64,000 nt of DNA, from the NCBI GenBank assembly GCA_007644065.1, contig VJWN01000015.1:418658-482657 (forward strand). The letters are read 5' to 3'. Shown piece after piece: positions 11,054 to 23,125 of the stretch. A program made the position numbers and the translations under genes. Numbering within the stretch: the first letter of the stretch is position 1; each line of letters begins with the position of its first letter. The stretch comes from Margaritispora aquatica. Its lineage: Eukaryota > Ascomycota > Leotiomycetes > Helotiales > Discinellaceae. Under the pieces are notes generated by a model. The model searched no databases. It worked only from the letters and a program-made list of their open reading frames with translations, and had not been told where the DNA came from.

Positions 11054-12084
11054 ATGTAAGTTTCTCCCTCTTCCCCTCCATCAAGACACACAGCTAACCC
11101 CACAAACAGGATCGACCCCTCCCTCCGTCTTCGCCGCGCAATCCACTCCGCAGACCACCTCCTCGTCTCCCGAATCCTCCACTCGCATCCCTCACTGCTC
11201 CAAAACCCCGATACCTCCCCCCTCGGGCTCTCCAACACCTCCCTCCACCTCGCCTCCTCACTAGGCTACCTGCCCATCGTCAAGCTCCTCCTCAGTCTCG
11301 GCCACGACTCCACCTCTCCCTCACCGTTCACCACCAACCCCATCACCAAGGAGAAGGAAGTCGACATCGGGATTCTGTTCCCCGGCTCGGCACCCACGGC
11401 TTCCACGACCTCGCTGAATGAAGACTATCAGACCCCTCTGCACCTCGCGAGTCTGAACGGGCACTCGGAGATCGTGCACGCGCTGTGCGTGGCGTGTCCG
11501 GCGAGCATCGCGCGGCGCGACGCCCGAGGTCGAGACGCCATCATGCTCGCGAGCCAGAACGGCCACGATACCGTGGTGCAGATCCTGCTTACGTTCTGGC
11601 CTGGTGGACCGGAGGCTGCGTTTGGTGTTGGTGGTGGCACGGGGTTTGGCGCGAGGGGATATGGCGGTGGTGGTGGCGGGTTGGGACTCGGTGTTGGTGT
11701 GGGTGATGGCGCGGATGTGGATGGGAATACGGCGTTGCATTTTGCGAGTATGAATGGGCATTTGCTTGTGCTGAGGACTTTGCTTGCGGCTGGTGCCGAT
11801 AGCGAGAGGAGAAATTGTTGGAGTTGGAGGGGTGTGGATTATAGTGCTACGGTGAGTTTTTTTTTTAGTGATTTTGAGTGAGATGGTGATGCAAGGAGAA
11901 TCGTGGATGTGTTTCTAGTTTGATGGCGTTATTTATGACTACAGACTGACTGTGTGGATAGGTGCAAGCGGAGGTTTACTTCAAGAGCCTGGTCGCGGAT
12001 AATGAACGCAGGAAGCAGGTCCGACAGGAGGTTACAGAGAAGAGGAAGGGTGCTGGGCTTAGGATTGTGGAGGGAGAAGTCTGA
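11054..12084 (+). CDS. Small ankyrin-repeat protein
   Basis: Three exons are inferred: 11054-11055 (only AT), 11110-11851 and 11962-12084, giving 288 residues. The first intron (11056-11109, GTAAGT...ACAG) splits the start codon AT|G. Reading ATG straight through would hit TAA at once, while the spliced frame gives MIDPSLRLRRAIHSADHLLV, which matches fungal ankyrin proteins as I recall them. Ankyrin repeats are visible as NTSLHLASSLGYLPIVKLLL, QTPLHLASLNGHSEIVHAL, DAIMLASQNGHDTVVQILL and NTALHFASMNGHLLVLRTLL. A Gly-rich insert lies between the third and fourth. The last exon (AEVYFKSLVADNERRKQ) is a charged helix typical of the family's C-terminus. Function is unknown; ankyrin repeats bind proteins, probably in cytosol or nucleus. 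The exon 2 part is secure; the tiny first exon is inference. Confidence 0.8.
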
Positions 12085-13331
12085 GTTGAAGTCTGAGGGA
12101 CTACTTTCCTGCAACACAGTACAACGCAGACGCCAACGAACAGAAATCTATTCACGGATGCATGTAGTTCATGCCAATATGCTAAGACGGACAGCATGTT
12201 TCTTCTATTTGTTTGGGACGGAGACAGAAAATTGGAGTGAGATAAATGACATGATGAAAAGCGAGAGAGAGAGCTCAGATGCACATATCTAGGTCATAGA
12301 GACATTGCAGGACAGAATGCTGCCAATTCCGTCACTATCTGGCGTCGATCGCCTTTGATGTTTTGATGGCCGGGCGTTGGGATTTGATTGTGGGATTCTG
12401 GAGCAATGGAACGAGGAGGACATGGAGTTTATGGGCTGGCCGGCTGTCTTGTCAAGATATGTATGTGGATCAAAGAATGTAGAGTAAGATAGTGGTGTAA
12501 CATAGCATACCTAGCTACACTTGCAATTGATCTGTTATTTCGCTTCGCAATTTTGACATTGTATCGTACATTGTATTGTCTCCTACCTACAGCATGGGCA
12601 TGGGTAGAGAGAGGACAGTCAACCACCCACTCACTCACTCGCTAGGTAGGCAGGTATCTTAGACCTGCATCGGTAATCCCACAGCTTAGCTTTCAAGCCC
12701 ACCTGCAATGAGGCATCTAGATGTGATCTACTACAAGTTGAATTAGAACCAGAGGACTCACGGTGTCAATGGAAATGCTGAGGTGAGGTACCTGAGGTAA
12801 GGTAGGGTAGAAACGAATGGGAGAGACGGGTGGCAAGGTAGTGTTTGTCTGCGTATGCATTCGGTAAGGTAGGTGGGTATCTTGCTTGTATTTCTGGCAA
12901 GCGAGAATAAAGCAAGGTAAGGAAGAGAAATGGGTAGATAAGCAGAGTCTTGGTAGGTCAGATTGGTTGATTGATATTTGATGGGTGCTGTTGTGTTGTG
13001 TTTATTTGCCTTTTGCCCAGTTCGAATTGATATTGAAAATAGCTTAGACTGATTGAATGGTCAATTTATAAGATTTGTTATTGAAATTGAAATTGAAAAA
13101 TGATTGATTTCAGCTTTGTGCAACAATACAATAAATAGCCTTATGTCTACATTGACTAGCGACAATTTATTGGACACAATCTCATTCAATTGAGAAGACA
13201 AGGTAGTTCTATCATAATAATTATATTTGTTTTCGTAAATATCTGTTGTGTCGTTAGGTACCTCTACATAAGTATATATTCATCAACATTATCCCATCCT
13301 CAGCCCAGCTTCCACCAAAGAAAAACCAGCC
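12085..13331. other. Intergenic between convergent genes
   Basis: This is the shared 3' flank of the ankyrin gene and the JEN carrier. No gene is seen. AGGTAGG/GGTAAGGTAGG motifs recur at 12640-12655, 12785-12812 and 12863-12880. Confidence 0.55.
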
Positions 13332-15062
13332 TCAAACTTCCTGCTTGGTATCTTTCATCTCAATCTGCACCTGCGCCGCCTTTCCATCCTCCTCGTCATC
13401 CAACACCTTGCCATCACCACTCTCACTCTCGCTTCCTCCCGCACCGGCAATCGCCTCGTCCTCGAACTTGCGGCCTCGCTTCTCGGGACCCACGGCAACC
13501 GTACACATGATACCCACGGCAATGATGGCCGTCGCGATCGCCATGACGGGACCATAGCCCTTGACCTTCTTGCCCTTCAACCCAGTGACGTAATGGCTCT
13601 CAGCGAGCGCATTCACGATCTGCGCGCTGGGCGACGAGATCATGTTACCGAGCTGGTACGTGATACCAGGGAAACTGGAGCGGAAAGCCGGAGGGCTCAA
13701 CTCGTTCAAGTGGATTGGGATGACACCCCACGCTCCTTGCACGAAGAATTGAATCAGGAAGCCCGTGGCGGACAGGGCGTGCTCGCCCTTGGGGAGGATC
13801 CACGCGGGGATGAGCAGGGCGCTCATGAAGGCCGAGAAGATCATGGCGCGGCGGCGGCCCACGAACTGCGACATGTACCCGATGATGCAGCCGCCGACGC
13901 AGGCGCCGGTCTTCATCCAGATGGAGGCGCGGGAGGCGGCGGCGTTGGACAGGCCCTTGGACTCGCGCATGAAGGTCGTGTACGAGTCCTGCGACGTGTG
14001 CGAGTAGAAGTTGAACCAGGTCATCAGGAAGATGCAGTACAGGCACATCTTCCACTCCTGGGCCAGCATGCGACGCGTGTCGGCCCAGAAGGCGGAGGCA
14101 CTGATGTTCTTGTGCCCGTTCTTCTTGGCTTCGAGGAATTGCTTGGATTCTGGGAAGCAGATCCGGATGAGCCCGATGCCGATGGAGATTCCGGCTGCGG
14201 CCCAGAAGACGGTCTGGGGAGGGTTGTTAGCTTCTTGGCTTATGTGTGGGGGGAGGGAAATGGAAATGGAAATGGCGAGCTTACCTTCCAAGACTCGGTT
14301 GAGCCTCCAACGGCCAAGTTGGCGCATGCTGCGAGAACATAGCCGAAAGCGTAACCTTGCTGCAGGATACCCGACATCAAACCTCTCGCATTCACCGGGC
14401 AATGCTCCAAGGCCATCGCGATGGCATTACCATACACACCACCCATGAAGAGACCGAACAAACTCCTGACAGCCAAGAACTGCTGGAACGTGGAGCTGTA
14501 GATGGTCGCGATCTGGAGGAGACCCAGCACGATCATGTTGATGACCATGGGCCACTTGCGTCCGAAGCGGTCACCTGCCAGTCCGAAGAAGGCGGCGCCC
14601 ACGGAGCGGAGCAGTAAGGTCAGCGTGATGGCTGTGGTGATGTTGGTGTTGGATTCGTGGTAGTAGGCTGCTAGCTTGACGGTTTGGATGGAGAGGGCGT
14701 GGAAATCAAAGGCGTCGGCTGTCCAGGCGCAGAAACCACAGATGAAAAAGAGCCACTGGGATGGAATGTCAGTATGTGATGGCTACGAAGAAGAGATCGG
14801 GAAGTGTGTGCCTGGAAGCAAACATTGAAATTGGATCAGAACTTACATCTCGAGCACCCAATTGAGCCATCAAACTGAATGGATTTTGCAACTTCGCTGG
14901 TTGTTGCCACTCGCAATGCGACTCGCCAAAGTCATTAACGACCACGACACGCTGCTTCCACTTGAACAGATCCCCCCATGCCTGCTTTGCAGTTGGGATG
15001 ATGCCCTTTGCGATGGGATCGGCGGGCTCATTGGGGATGGTTGTTGTAGTTGTTGAAGCCAT
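13332..15062 (-). CDS. JEN-type monocarboxylate/proton symporter (MFS)
   Basis: Three exons on the minus strand (14847-15062, 14285-14755, 13332-14213), all in phase 0, give 522 residues. Major-facilitator features are present: DRFGRKWPM in the loop after TM2, FGLFMGGVYGNAIAMALE, and paired six-helix halves around a central loop. The diagnostic JEN signature N-x-x-S/T-H-x-S/T-Q-D-x-x-x-T is complete at residues 297-309 (NFYSHTSQDSYTT). The N-terminus (KQAWGDLFKWKQRV) also fits JEN proteins. Known members import lactate, pyruvate or acetate with protons at the plasma membrane, and in yeasts are repressed by glucose; substrate and regulation here are inferred. A TATA-like sequence near 15161-15168 lies about 100 bp upstream. 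The C-terminal tail is acidic and Ser/Lys-rich, consistent with endocytic regulation. Confidence 0.9.
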
Positions 15063-18000
15063 GATTTCAAGTTACTCGAGAGAAGACGAGTAGACGAGAA
15101 GAGGAACTGAGATGAGGTTGAAGGAAACGAACGAAAACGAGGAGGGCACACAGCTGTATTCATATACACATGCACCAGCAGGGGAGCAGAGGTGAGGAGG
15201 GGTAGAGGTAAGGTGAAGTGAAGTGAGAGTGAAGGACAGGTGAGGTTCCACAGCATATGCCGGATATGAGCAATACCCACGGTTACGCCCCTACATACCT
15301 ACCTTACCTCGACCCAGTCCGTCCTCACATGGCCTCTCGAGGTCGGCACTAACTACTTCAAAACAGACACTTGAACAAACCAAACACTGCCAGACCCCTC
15401 GCTTGTCGGTAGTGCACTACCTAGTTAAGGTAAAGATCTTACTTTCTCCAGGATAGCTTAAATTCGAACCAATAAACAAACAAGCTGACTTCACCCAAAC
15501 CATAACAAATACCCCAGAAACAACCTTTTTTTCCCCAGGGTCAAAGGGTGGAAATTGAATTAATCAAAGCACTTGCTCTGCAAAATCACAAATAGGTTCT
15601 TGATAAAAACAAACGTTTCGTAACAGTAAACACCAAGGCGTACACATTGTCGCACACCAAAGCCGTCAGACACCGCAATACCATGCCGTACCCTCCCATA
15701 CCGTACCGTTATACCTCATACAAGCCATCCACAACCACCGACCTCACGTACAAGCAGCCAAGTGCCCCCCAAAAAGCACAAGCAACACAAGACCAGCGCC
15801 TCCCAGCGCCCCAGCGACCAAATGTGTAGCTTATCGCGAGCCAAGGCTAGCAAGCGTCGTTGCGAGGCGTCGGTGAGAAGGCTTGCTTGCATGGCTTCGA
15901 AGTGCTTAGAGTGCTAAGAGTGCTTCGACTGCATCGTCGTTGAACAACTGCAAGAAATGTGGTGGAAGAAACGAGCGAAAAGTGGGACGCCAAGTACACG
16001 CCAAGCCTACCCCGCTGCCGAAGAGACGCCTTCAGAGGTTCGAGGGAGATGCCAAGCGCTTGGCGCTCGGTGGTATTTTCCTGGGCGTCTTGGTGCGCCA
16101 CTTTTTAAAGCCCCGTTTTGGTGTCGATGGTCTGGGGATGGAGCTGACGAGAGAGAGAGAGAGAGAGACACACAGTGAGAGAAGAAGTTGGGGTCCCCGA
16201 TGCATCCTGGTAATCTGGAGAATATTGAAGTGGATTCCCTCTTACCCTGGTTGCTGCAGGCAGTATGGTCAGTCAAGGAACTGAATCGCGAACATCACTG
16301 GCTATCAGTCAGATGGTACGATGCATGCATTTGGCTGGGGTGTTGACTTTGGGTGATTCTCCGTACCTAGTAAGTCAGTAAGTCACGACTGAACATGGGC
16401 TGGGTTGAGTAAACAGAATCCCAAGAATAGGTCCAGTCTGCAGCAGAGATTGGAAAAATAGAGATGGCTGGCACTGATCTCCAGGATGCGTAAGGCACTA
16501 AGGTACGCAAAGCAGTTTCCTCTCTCGGTTCATTCATATCCATGGGGGAGAGAGGAAGAAGGAATTCCAAATGCCGGCTGTTGATTACCCTCGACCGACC
16601 ATCAAGCATATCTGATATCTGCATATCCAACCGCCGCCAAGTACATAAGATGCTTACACCGTCCAGTGCCGAGTAGGAACGTACCAGTATCAAAGTATGC
16701 GCTCAAATCGATATCAATATATATCTTATCAGATACGCACTTGGCATCTGTCTGTCGGCCGCGAGCAAACAAAAAATGGCTATCGCAATCCTTGACTTGA
16801 CCTGACTGAGGTGCTTGTTGCTCCACGGTACCTACGCGCTCTGCTGTGGAGGTAGGTATGTAGGTAGGTACGGAGCACCAAGTACGTACGTTCAAGCTTT
16901 GTGTAGATCGAGCCACAGCGTCTTCTGTTCTTCATGCTCTTTCTCCACACGCTCCTCGCAAACCATAGGTCAGAGGAACGAGCAGCTCGAACTTCCAAGA
17001 CTTCCCTTCCATTTAAGCAATCCTCACCTTACACTAACAGGTACGATTCGATTCGATTGAGGTACATGTACCGACCTGCCTACCTGCCTACCTGCCTACC
17101 CACCTTCGCATCAGTATCAGCATACTAGCGTAATCAGGACCACGATCATGAATCAGGGCAATCAATACCCAGAAGAAGAAAAAATCTCTCATCCTCGAAA
17201 AGTCTATCGTTGTCGTCGTCGTCGTCTTCGTCGTCGCACGAGATCAAATCCCTCCGTCCAGCTAATCCCATTCAGTCGGCATCGCCGAGAACAACGGTCC
17301 GGACCATCGAGGAACCTGAAAAATCCACAATATAAAAATCTCACCTCACCACACGCCACCAAGTTGGCGTGTTTGAAACGCGGAGAACGACCCGCTCCCA
17401 CGTCCACTCTTTCAGATGCAAAATTGGAGACATCACGGTATTCTCCCCGCTCTGCTCAATCACGCACTCACCCGCTTGCTTTGCTCGTGGCTGGAACGAG
17501 GCTTGAATATGAGCTGCTGCCCCGATCCGATGGCTGATGAACCCATGTCCGGAGATGAGTCGGATAAGCGTCGGATAAGTAAGGTATTTGTATTTGCGTT
17601 TGCGTTTATGTTTCGACTTTCGAGCCGGATGGATGGGTGGACGGATGGATAGATTGTGGCGGTTTGGACTGTGGACGTTGAAGTTGCGTCTAATACTTAC
17701 CTAGGGAATGGAGGATGCCATGTCCCGAGCCGAGCCGAACAGAAACGTTTCGACTCGGTCCGATCCCATCTTCTCAAGATACCTTAATTACCTACCTAAC
17801 AACCTACCCACCTAGGTACCCATTCATTGATGAAACCCAATGAAGCAAACTGCTTATCTCGAGCTTCCAACCCACCCGTCTTCTGCTTTGACAGTCAACA
17901 ACAGTCCAAAATCTGATCAATATCTTGGTAGTGCTTGGTAGGTATCAGATAAAAATCCTATCATTGCTACCATGCTCAAGCATTGACATCGCCAAGTAGA

Positions 18001-18333
18001 TATGCAAACCCCAAGCGAGTCCAGGAACTCTTGGGATGGATGGAGAGAGAAAAAAAAAAAAGGCACAATCAGAGATGAAACGAGAAGAACGCAAAAGGCG
18101 GGAGGGAAGAAGGTCCAAGAACAAAAAAAAAATGGTAAACAACCGAATATCAATCAAAACAAACCACAACAAAAATGCTGTCGAAGAGAAAGAAAAAAGT
18201 CGTAGCGATACTTGGCAAGCTAGGTACTTGCTAAACTTCTCTGTTGTTCAGTAAAATCATCTTCGTCGTTATAAATTATCTATTGTCAACAAGTACAGAT
18301 ACAAAGTACACATACAAAGTACAAAAGCCGTAC
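15063..18333. other. Long intergenic region, no supported gene
   Basis: About 3.3 kb between the JEN gene's 5' side and the Sfk1-family gene's 3' side. I find no frame with domain-like sequence. GA-repeat DNA (about 16150-16167), CGT-type runs (17213-17236) and dense GGTAGGTA/CCTACCTA motifs (16850-16885, 17075-17105, 17790-17820) are present. Confidence 0.5.
17070..17105. repeat. (CTACCTGC)n tandem motif
   Basis: Three to four tandem CTACCTGC units, a local dense example of the CCTACC/GGTAGG motif scattered through the intergenic DNA of this window. Confidence 0.85.
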
Positions 18334-18612
18334 TCAATACAGACTCCTTTCCGAAGACCTGGTTGGTGTGCTGTGGCAAATCCAAATCGCGTTCCCTAAT
18401 CCTTTCCAGTATCCAATAACTTCTCTAATGCGTTTCTGTTCCCAAGCATCGTGTCTATTGGCAAAAGACCGTTTGCCATAAGGATCTATATACTGATTTG
18501 CTTGTGTCATGTTACAGTCGTAAGTCCTAAATCTGAAGGTTACTATGGCGAAGAGCTTCAGTGTTTTCGTGACCATTAGAGCGATGAACACTCCGCAGTT
18601 CATTGTCGTCAT
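18334..18612 (-). CDS. Possible small protein or last exon, unrecognised
   Basis: This is an ATG-initiated 92-codon frame on the minus strand, 96 bp downstream of the Sfk1-family stop. It has a hydrophobic N-terminal stretch (CGVFIALMVTKTLKLFAIV) and a charged C-terminal part (DAWEQKRIREVIGYWKG). The frame stays open upstream through AYGKFL, so it could be an internal or terminal exon of a gene whose other exons I cannot place. The amino-acid texture looks protein-like, but I recognise no family, and no start context or splice partner is convincing. It may also be chance. Confidence 0.25.
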   Translation of the reverse strand: MTTMNCGVFIALMVTKTLKLFAIVTFRFRTYDCNMTQANQYIDPYGKRSFANRHDAWEQKRIREVIGYWKGLGNAIWICHSTPTRSSERSLY

Positions 18613-18707
18613 TAAGAATTTGCCGTAAGCTGGAACATCTCTCTCATCGCCCTCTCTTTGTCATTTATTTTGACCTCCCCATCCGTCTGTCTAACCCTCA
18701 ATCGAAT

Positions 18708-19729
18708 CTAAAAATTCCTTGATGGGCGCTCGGCAATGACACTCCTCTGTGGCTGTGAATACGACACGTTGTTAACCACTCGATTCCCGCCACCATTCGT
18801 ATACCCAGACTGCACATAAGCATTCTGCTCCTGCTCCACACCATTCGGGTATCCCCTCTGCCTCGACTCCTGCTCCATCGCCATACCCATCTCGACCTCG
18901 GTCTCCTTGCTCGCGTAATGTGACGTTCTCACCGCGGGCAAGAAATCAATGGCAAAAGACCACACGAAAAATGCATAAATCACCGCGATGACCCATTCCA
19001 GAATCGCGGCTGTGTTCCAGTGTGCTTTAGCGGATAGTACGCCAAATCCGATGGCGAGCCCGGCTTCGACAAAGATAAATGCCAGCTTGATCCAGAATGA
19101 GATGCGGAGGACGCGGTGCTGGCGATGGTGCATGCCGAGGCGTTGATATTCCCAGCAAATGAAGATTGCGGAGAGAATGTATCCAATGCTAACAAGCACA
19201 ATCTTGTTAGTCCTTCTCATCCTAGCGAGATTCTGCCGCTTGACTTACATGAAAACTCCCAAACAGATATCATGCATACGACCATGATGTAAGTTGTTGA
19301 AGCATGTCAACAGAATCAATCCAACCGCACCTGCAATTGAGCAGAGTATCGCTAGAATTGAGAGGATCTTCTGCCATGCCGAAGTGTTTGGAGCCAGGTA
19401 TTCTCTGTGTCGAAACCAGCGCTCAGAGATAAACACCACATCGAATGAAACCACGGATGTCGCTCCCATGGCAATGAATAAAGGCTGTAGCTTTGTCGAT
19501 CCTATGTCTGATATGTATCTGTTTTGCAGTTAGGGATCTAGTCCTAGAGTGATCTTGTTCGGTCAGGATTCTAAACATACGCTATTCGCTGCGTCACATC
19601 CATCGAAGGTAGATGCCTCGAATTCTGGTCTATCACCCACCATAACAGCATCGCCAACAGCATAGAAAGCCATACCACCCCCGAGAAGATCGGAATCAAG
19701 AAAAACGGTATCCCAAGGAGTTTGCCCAT
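18708..19729 (-). CDS. Sfk1/FRAG1/DRAM-family membrane protein
   Basis: Three exons on the minus strand (19581-19729, 19249-19518, 18708-19188) with introns of 62 and 60 bp give 299 residues. The start is MGKLLGIPFFLIPIFSGVVW, itself a membrane segment. Conserved family features follow: YISDIGSTKLQPLFIAMGA after the first hydrophobic segment, FNNLHHGRMHDICLGVF in the middle, and a joined segment GYILSAIFICWEYQRLGMHHR. About six hydrophobic segments are visible. The last 80 residues are polar and predicted cytosolic. The FRAG1/DRAM/Sfk1 family (PF10277) includes yeast Sfk1, a plasma-membrane protein that helps regulate Stt4 phosphatidylinositol 4-kinase and lipid asymmetry, and animal DRAM and PGAP2 relatives. 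The role here is inferred. The acceptor TTAG|C of the second intron was chosen because it alone keeps frame and family sequence. Confidence 0.85.
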
Positions 19730-20012
19730 CGTTTGTCACGGGAGCTCTCCGGCGTAAGTGGGAAGTGTAGGGGTGAGGAAGAAGTATATTCGCGTCGCAG
19801 AGTTTGATTTCACTCTTGAACTCGAATACAAACAAATTTATGCACAACTCGAGGGGCTTTGGATTATCGATAATTGCAATATACAGAGAGAAAAAGAATA
19901 TTGAAAAGAAAGAAACTGGGAAAGCTGGAAGTGTTGTGAAGCAAAACACATTTCTCCATAACAGAACTAAAAACACTAAGACCTACTCACCATCACGCTT
20001 GTCGTCATAATT

Positions 20013-20171
20013 ATGGATCGGCAGTTGAAAAGGAAGTTGCAGCCCGCACACGTACCTGCCGTTGTAATTGTCAGCAGCGACGAAGACGACGGCGATTCAG
20101 GCCATGAAATATCCTTCGATGCCGTTTCCCGAGTTTTGACAAGTGAATTGGAAGAGTTCTTAGAGAAGTGA
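20013..20171 (+). CDS. Candidate 52-residue protein with a SUMO-interaction-like motif
   Basis: This ATG-initiated 53-codon frame lies between the divergently oriented Sfk1-family gene (starting at 19729 on the minus strand) and VID27. The peptide begins MDRQLKRKLQPAHVPAV and contains VVIVSSDEDDGDS, a textbook hydrophobic-plus-acidic SUMO-interacting motif, then ends in an amphipathic stretch (VLTSELEEFLEK). A basic N-terminus, SIM and short helix are a believable mini-protein layout, but the frame is short, I recognise no family, and it may be an exon of a larger spliced gene. Confidence 0.4.
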   Translation: MDRQLKRKLQPAHVPAVVIVSSDEDDGDSGHEISFDAVSRVLTSELEEFLEK

Positions 20172-20573
20172 GGGCTGCAATTTTACCTTCAGGAAACAAG
20201 GGATCATGTGATGAGCTAAACGAGACAATGGAAATCCGAAATCCCTGGCAATGAACCACCTCAATATGAATACGAATACGACCTTTAGTTGGGACCGAGA
20301 GCAACTAGAAAGAGCATAAGAGCTTCACACCGTAATCAGAAAATAAATGGTGATTAATTGGATCTCAGCTCGAAATCTCATCGTTGCACACAGACAAACC
20401 TTTGCTAATATGTCCGGATTCTAGAAAAATGTTCAAAGACTACAACTTGAGGTTAAGACTGCGATATGGGGTATTGATTCCTAACTACATACATTCGTGC
20501 AAAGCTGACATGCCAGCAGCACCCCAGATCCATTCCCATTGCTGATCCAAACGCCATCATCAATCATCAAGCA

Positions 20574-23125
20574 TCAGTAAGGAGAATTCACAACATCTTC
20601 CTTGCCCAGCTTATACCGCCCGCTCTCCCTAGTTCCAATACGACTCCTCCGAGCTCCATGACTACCTCCACCAACCCTCTCCAGTGTCATGATACTCTCT
20701 CGCGTCGGCTTCTTGAAAGTCTGCTTGGCAACCATGTTCACCTCATTTGGTAAAGCGACAATGACATTCTTGTCACTACCGTATTTGAAATTATCTGCCT
20801 TGACCTCCTCTGCATATCGCTTGATGCTGTATGGATCCTTACTTCCTCTAAGTAGCTTCTTCATGTTCCATGTCACAATGAATGGTCCAGTAGCGGTGAT
20901 GATCGAGGTCTCGTCCATTCCTTCACCAGCGTTAAATCGAGCAGTAGTGAATGAGATGGGCACTCCAGTCTCATGTTGGAATTGAGCGACATGGGATGGC
21001 GTCAAACCAAGACGTCTTGGTTGAGGCTTTGAATCCTTTGCGAAAGACTTCTCGAATCCAAGCTTGCCCTCGTTCTTGCCATCCTTCTGGAGAGAATCAA
21101 TGAGGAGCAGATAAGTTCGGCAAGTTGCTAGAATCCATCGTCCATCTGCACTGACATCTAAGCCAATGATCGGCTCACCAAGAGCGGGAATGAGCGTCTT
21201 TGCGTTGATGCCAAGTCTGTCAAACAGCCGGATATCACCCTTGTTGCTGGCAACAGCAATATATCCTTTCTCTGTTGTTGATGCAGCCGAGAAATCGTTC
21301 TTTGATGCGTATTGCTTCAACTCATTTTCCACAAGCTTGTTACCGGAAAGACGAGGATCGATACGATAAAGTGCGTTGCGAGAAAGACCGAGGAATGTTT
21401 GTTCTCCCGTCATCTGTGCGAACTTGCTTTCGGGAGCGAAAGTGTTGACTGGAATATCATCGTGGATTTTCCATTCGTCCACAATCTTACCATACGCCAG
21501 ATCCATCCGATAAAGAGTATTTGGCTCTCCCTCGTTCTGCAGAATCATACTTGAATCCTCGGCATGAAGCATAACCTTCTTCGGACTGAAAAGCTTTCCT
21601 TTCGAGGTTTCAACCTTTGAAATATTGGTAGAAAACTCCAGATTGTTGTTTGGGGTGTGCTTAAAAACACCAATCTTTGAACCACGAACGACGAAAGAAC
21701 GATCGTGTTTGTAACCAACAGCCAGTTGCGAGTTGACGTTTCCATCATCATCTCTGGTCACTACATCATCCTCGTCTTCGTCGGAATCGTAACGTTCGCT
21801 TCTCTGTCCGTCATCTCTATCCTCTGCATCCTCATATTCTTCTTCCTCTTCCTCTTCTGGTACATCTTCCATGGCCAAATCCTGGAAAGCCTCAAGAACG
21901 TAGTCTTGCTCCTTGTTCTTGTTCCACTTGATCTCATTCAACTGTTCCCACAATGCCTGCATCAAACCCTCCTGAAATCGACTCAAAATCTCCTGATCCT
22001 TGAATCTCAAAAGCCATGAATAGGCATCACCATTCGCTGCATACGCATTGAAGATGAAAGATAAGTATTCAAAGTTGAAGACTGGATTAATATCTGCAAT
22101 GACCTCCTGCCCAAGCCAGTCCCTCTTATCACTCGAGATCCGCAGCCAATATCTCCATGATCCAACCTCCGATACTGTTGCGCTGACGGCAGGATCCTGT
22201 AGTATGAAAGAGCCGGAGCTGAGATCAAACAGGTGCAATTCACCGATTTCCCTGCACAGAATCTCCTGCGCCTCAGGATGGTCGGCAACTGGTGGAGCCT
22301 GGGTTGTAGAATCTTCTTCTTCCGCCTTTGCATTTCGAATCTTCTTGACCGGTGTCTCCATCTCTCTCTTGACCGCAGAATTCGCAGTTGATCTGGACGT
22401 CATTTTTGCGACTGGGGCAGGTGAAAGAATTGTAGGACTTTGTATAGGACTGTGTGTAGGACTTGCTTGTGGTAGAGGTGAATCTTCCTCGAAAGCGAAG
22501 GCCTCCAAATCCTGGGGTGTTGCAGTTTGGTGGTTCTTTCTGTGTTTACGTTCGTATTGACAATGGACTGCAGTGATCTCAAATTGTTGTACTTGCGCAG
22601 CATCGATCGACCGGTCGCAAACAAATTCGAATAGATCTCCTGGGTCACCACTCAAATCTCTCCAAGCCAATATCTTCTCTCCACCCTCTCTGATCTCTGA
22701 TCGAAAATGCAAGCTTTCATCCAAGAGAAAGGTCTTTTCGTCTCGTTCCTTCGACAATGCTGCAATTTCTGGATCCTCTTCGTCCTCGTCCTCCAGTAGC
22801 TCCTCCTCACCTTCCTCGTATGCGCGCTGAACAACAAGCTGGTATTGGTATTCCTGGTTTGTGCGCCTGATTCTAGCAGCAGCGTCCTTGAAGATGAGCT
22901 CGGAGTATCCTTTGGGTGAAAGTGGTCGAACGAGGTAAAGCTGGCCTTGTGGGAGTTCGATGAGTGATTCTTTGGAGGTATCCCCAAAGATCAACTTTCC
23001 GACTATATGGCATATCAGTTTAAGTGGAAAGAGTATTTAGTGCATCTCTCTTCCACGCGATAGGAGGACACAAAACTTGGTAAACAAAGGGCGGGGAAGG
23101 ACTTACCGTTCCTGAGCATAAACAT
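20574..23125 (-). CDS. VID27: VID27 family protein
   Basis: Two exons on the minus strand, 23107-23125 (19 nt, MFMLRN plus one base) and 20574-23002, give 815 residues across a 104-bp intron. Joining them yields MFMLRNVGKLIFGDTSKESL, the family's usual start. Visible parts: an N-terminal domain with YLVRPLSPKGYSELIFKDA; an acidic run (EEGEEELLEDEDEEDPE); a PH-like middle (WRYWLRISSDKRDWLGQEV...FNFEYLSFIFNA); a second acidic linker (EEEEEEYEDAEDRDD); and a C-terminal VID27 beta-propeller-like domain (DRSFVVRGSKIGVF, TYLLLIDS). Length fits the family (about 780-850). Yeast Vid27 is named for vacuole import and degradation; its biochemical function is poorly known. Confidence 0.95.

Noticed and set aside
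13593..14342. 249-codon plus-strand open frame
   Set aside because: Antisense to the JEN carrier, which has full family motifs and splice structure.
22048..22560. 170-codon plus-strand open frame
   Set aside because: Antisense to VID27, whose protein is conserved along its full length.
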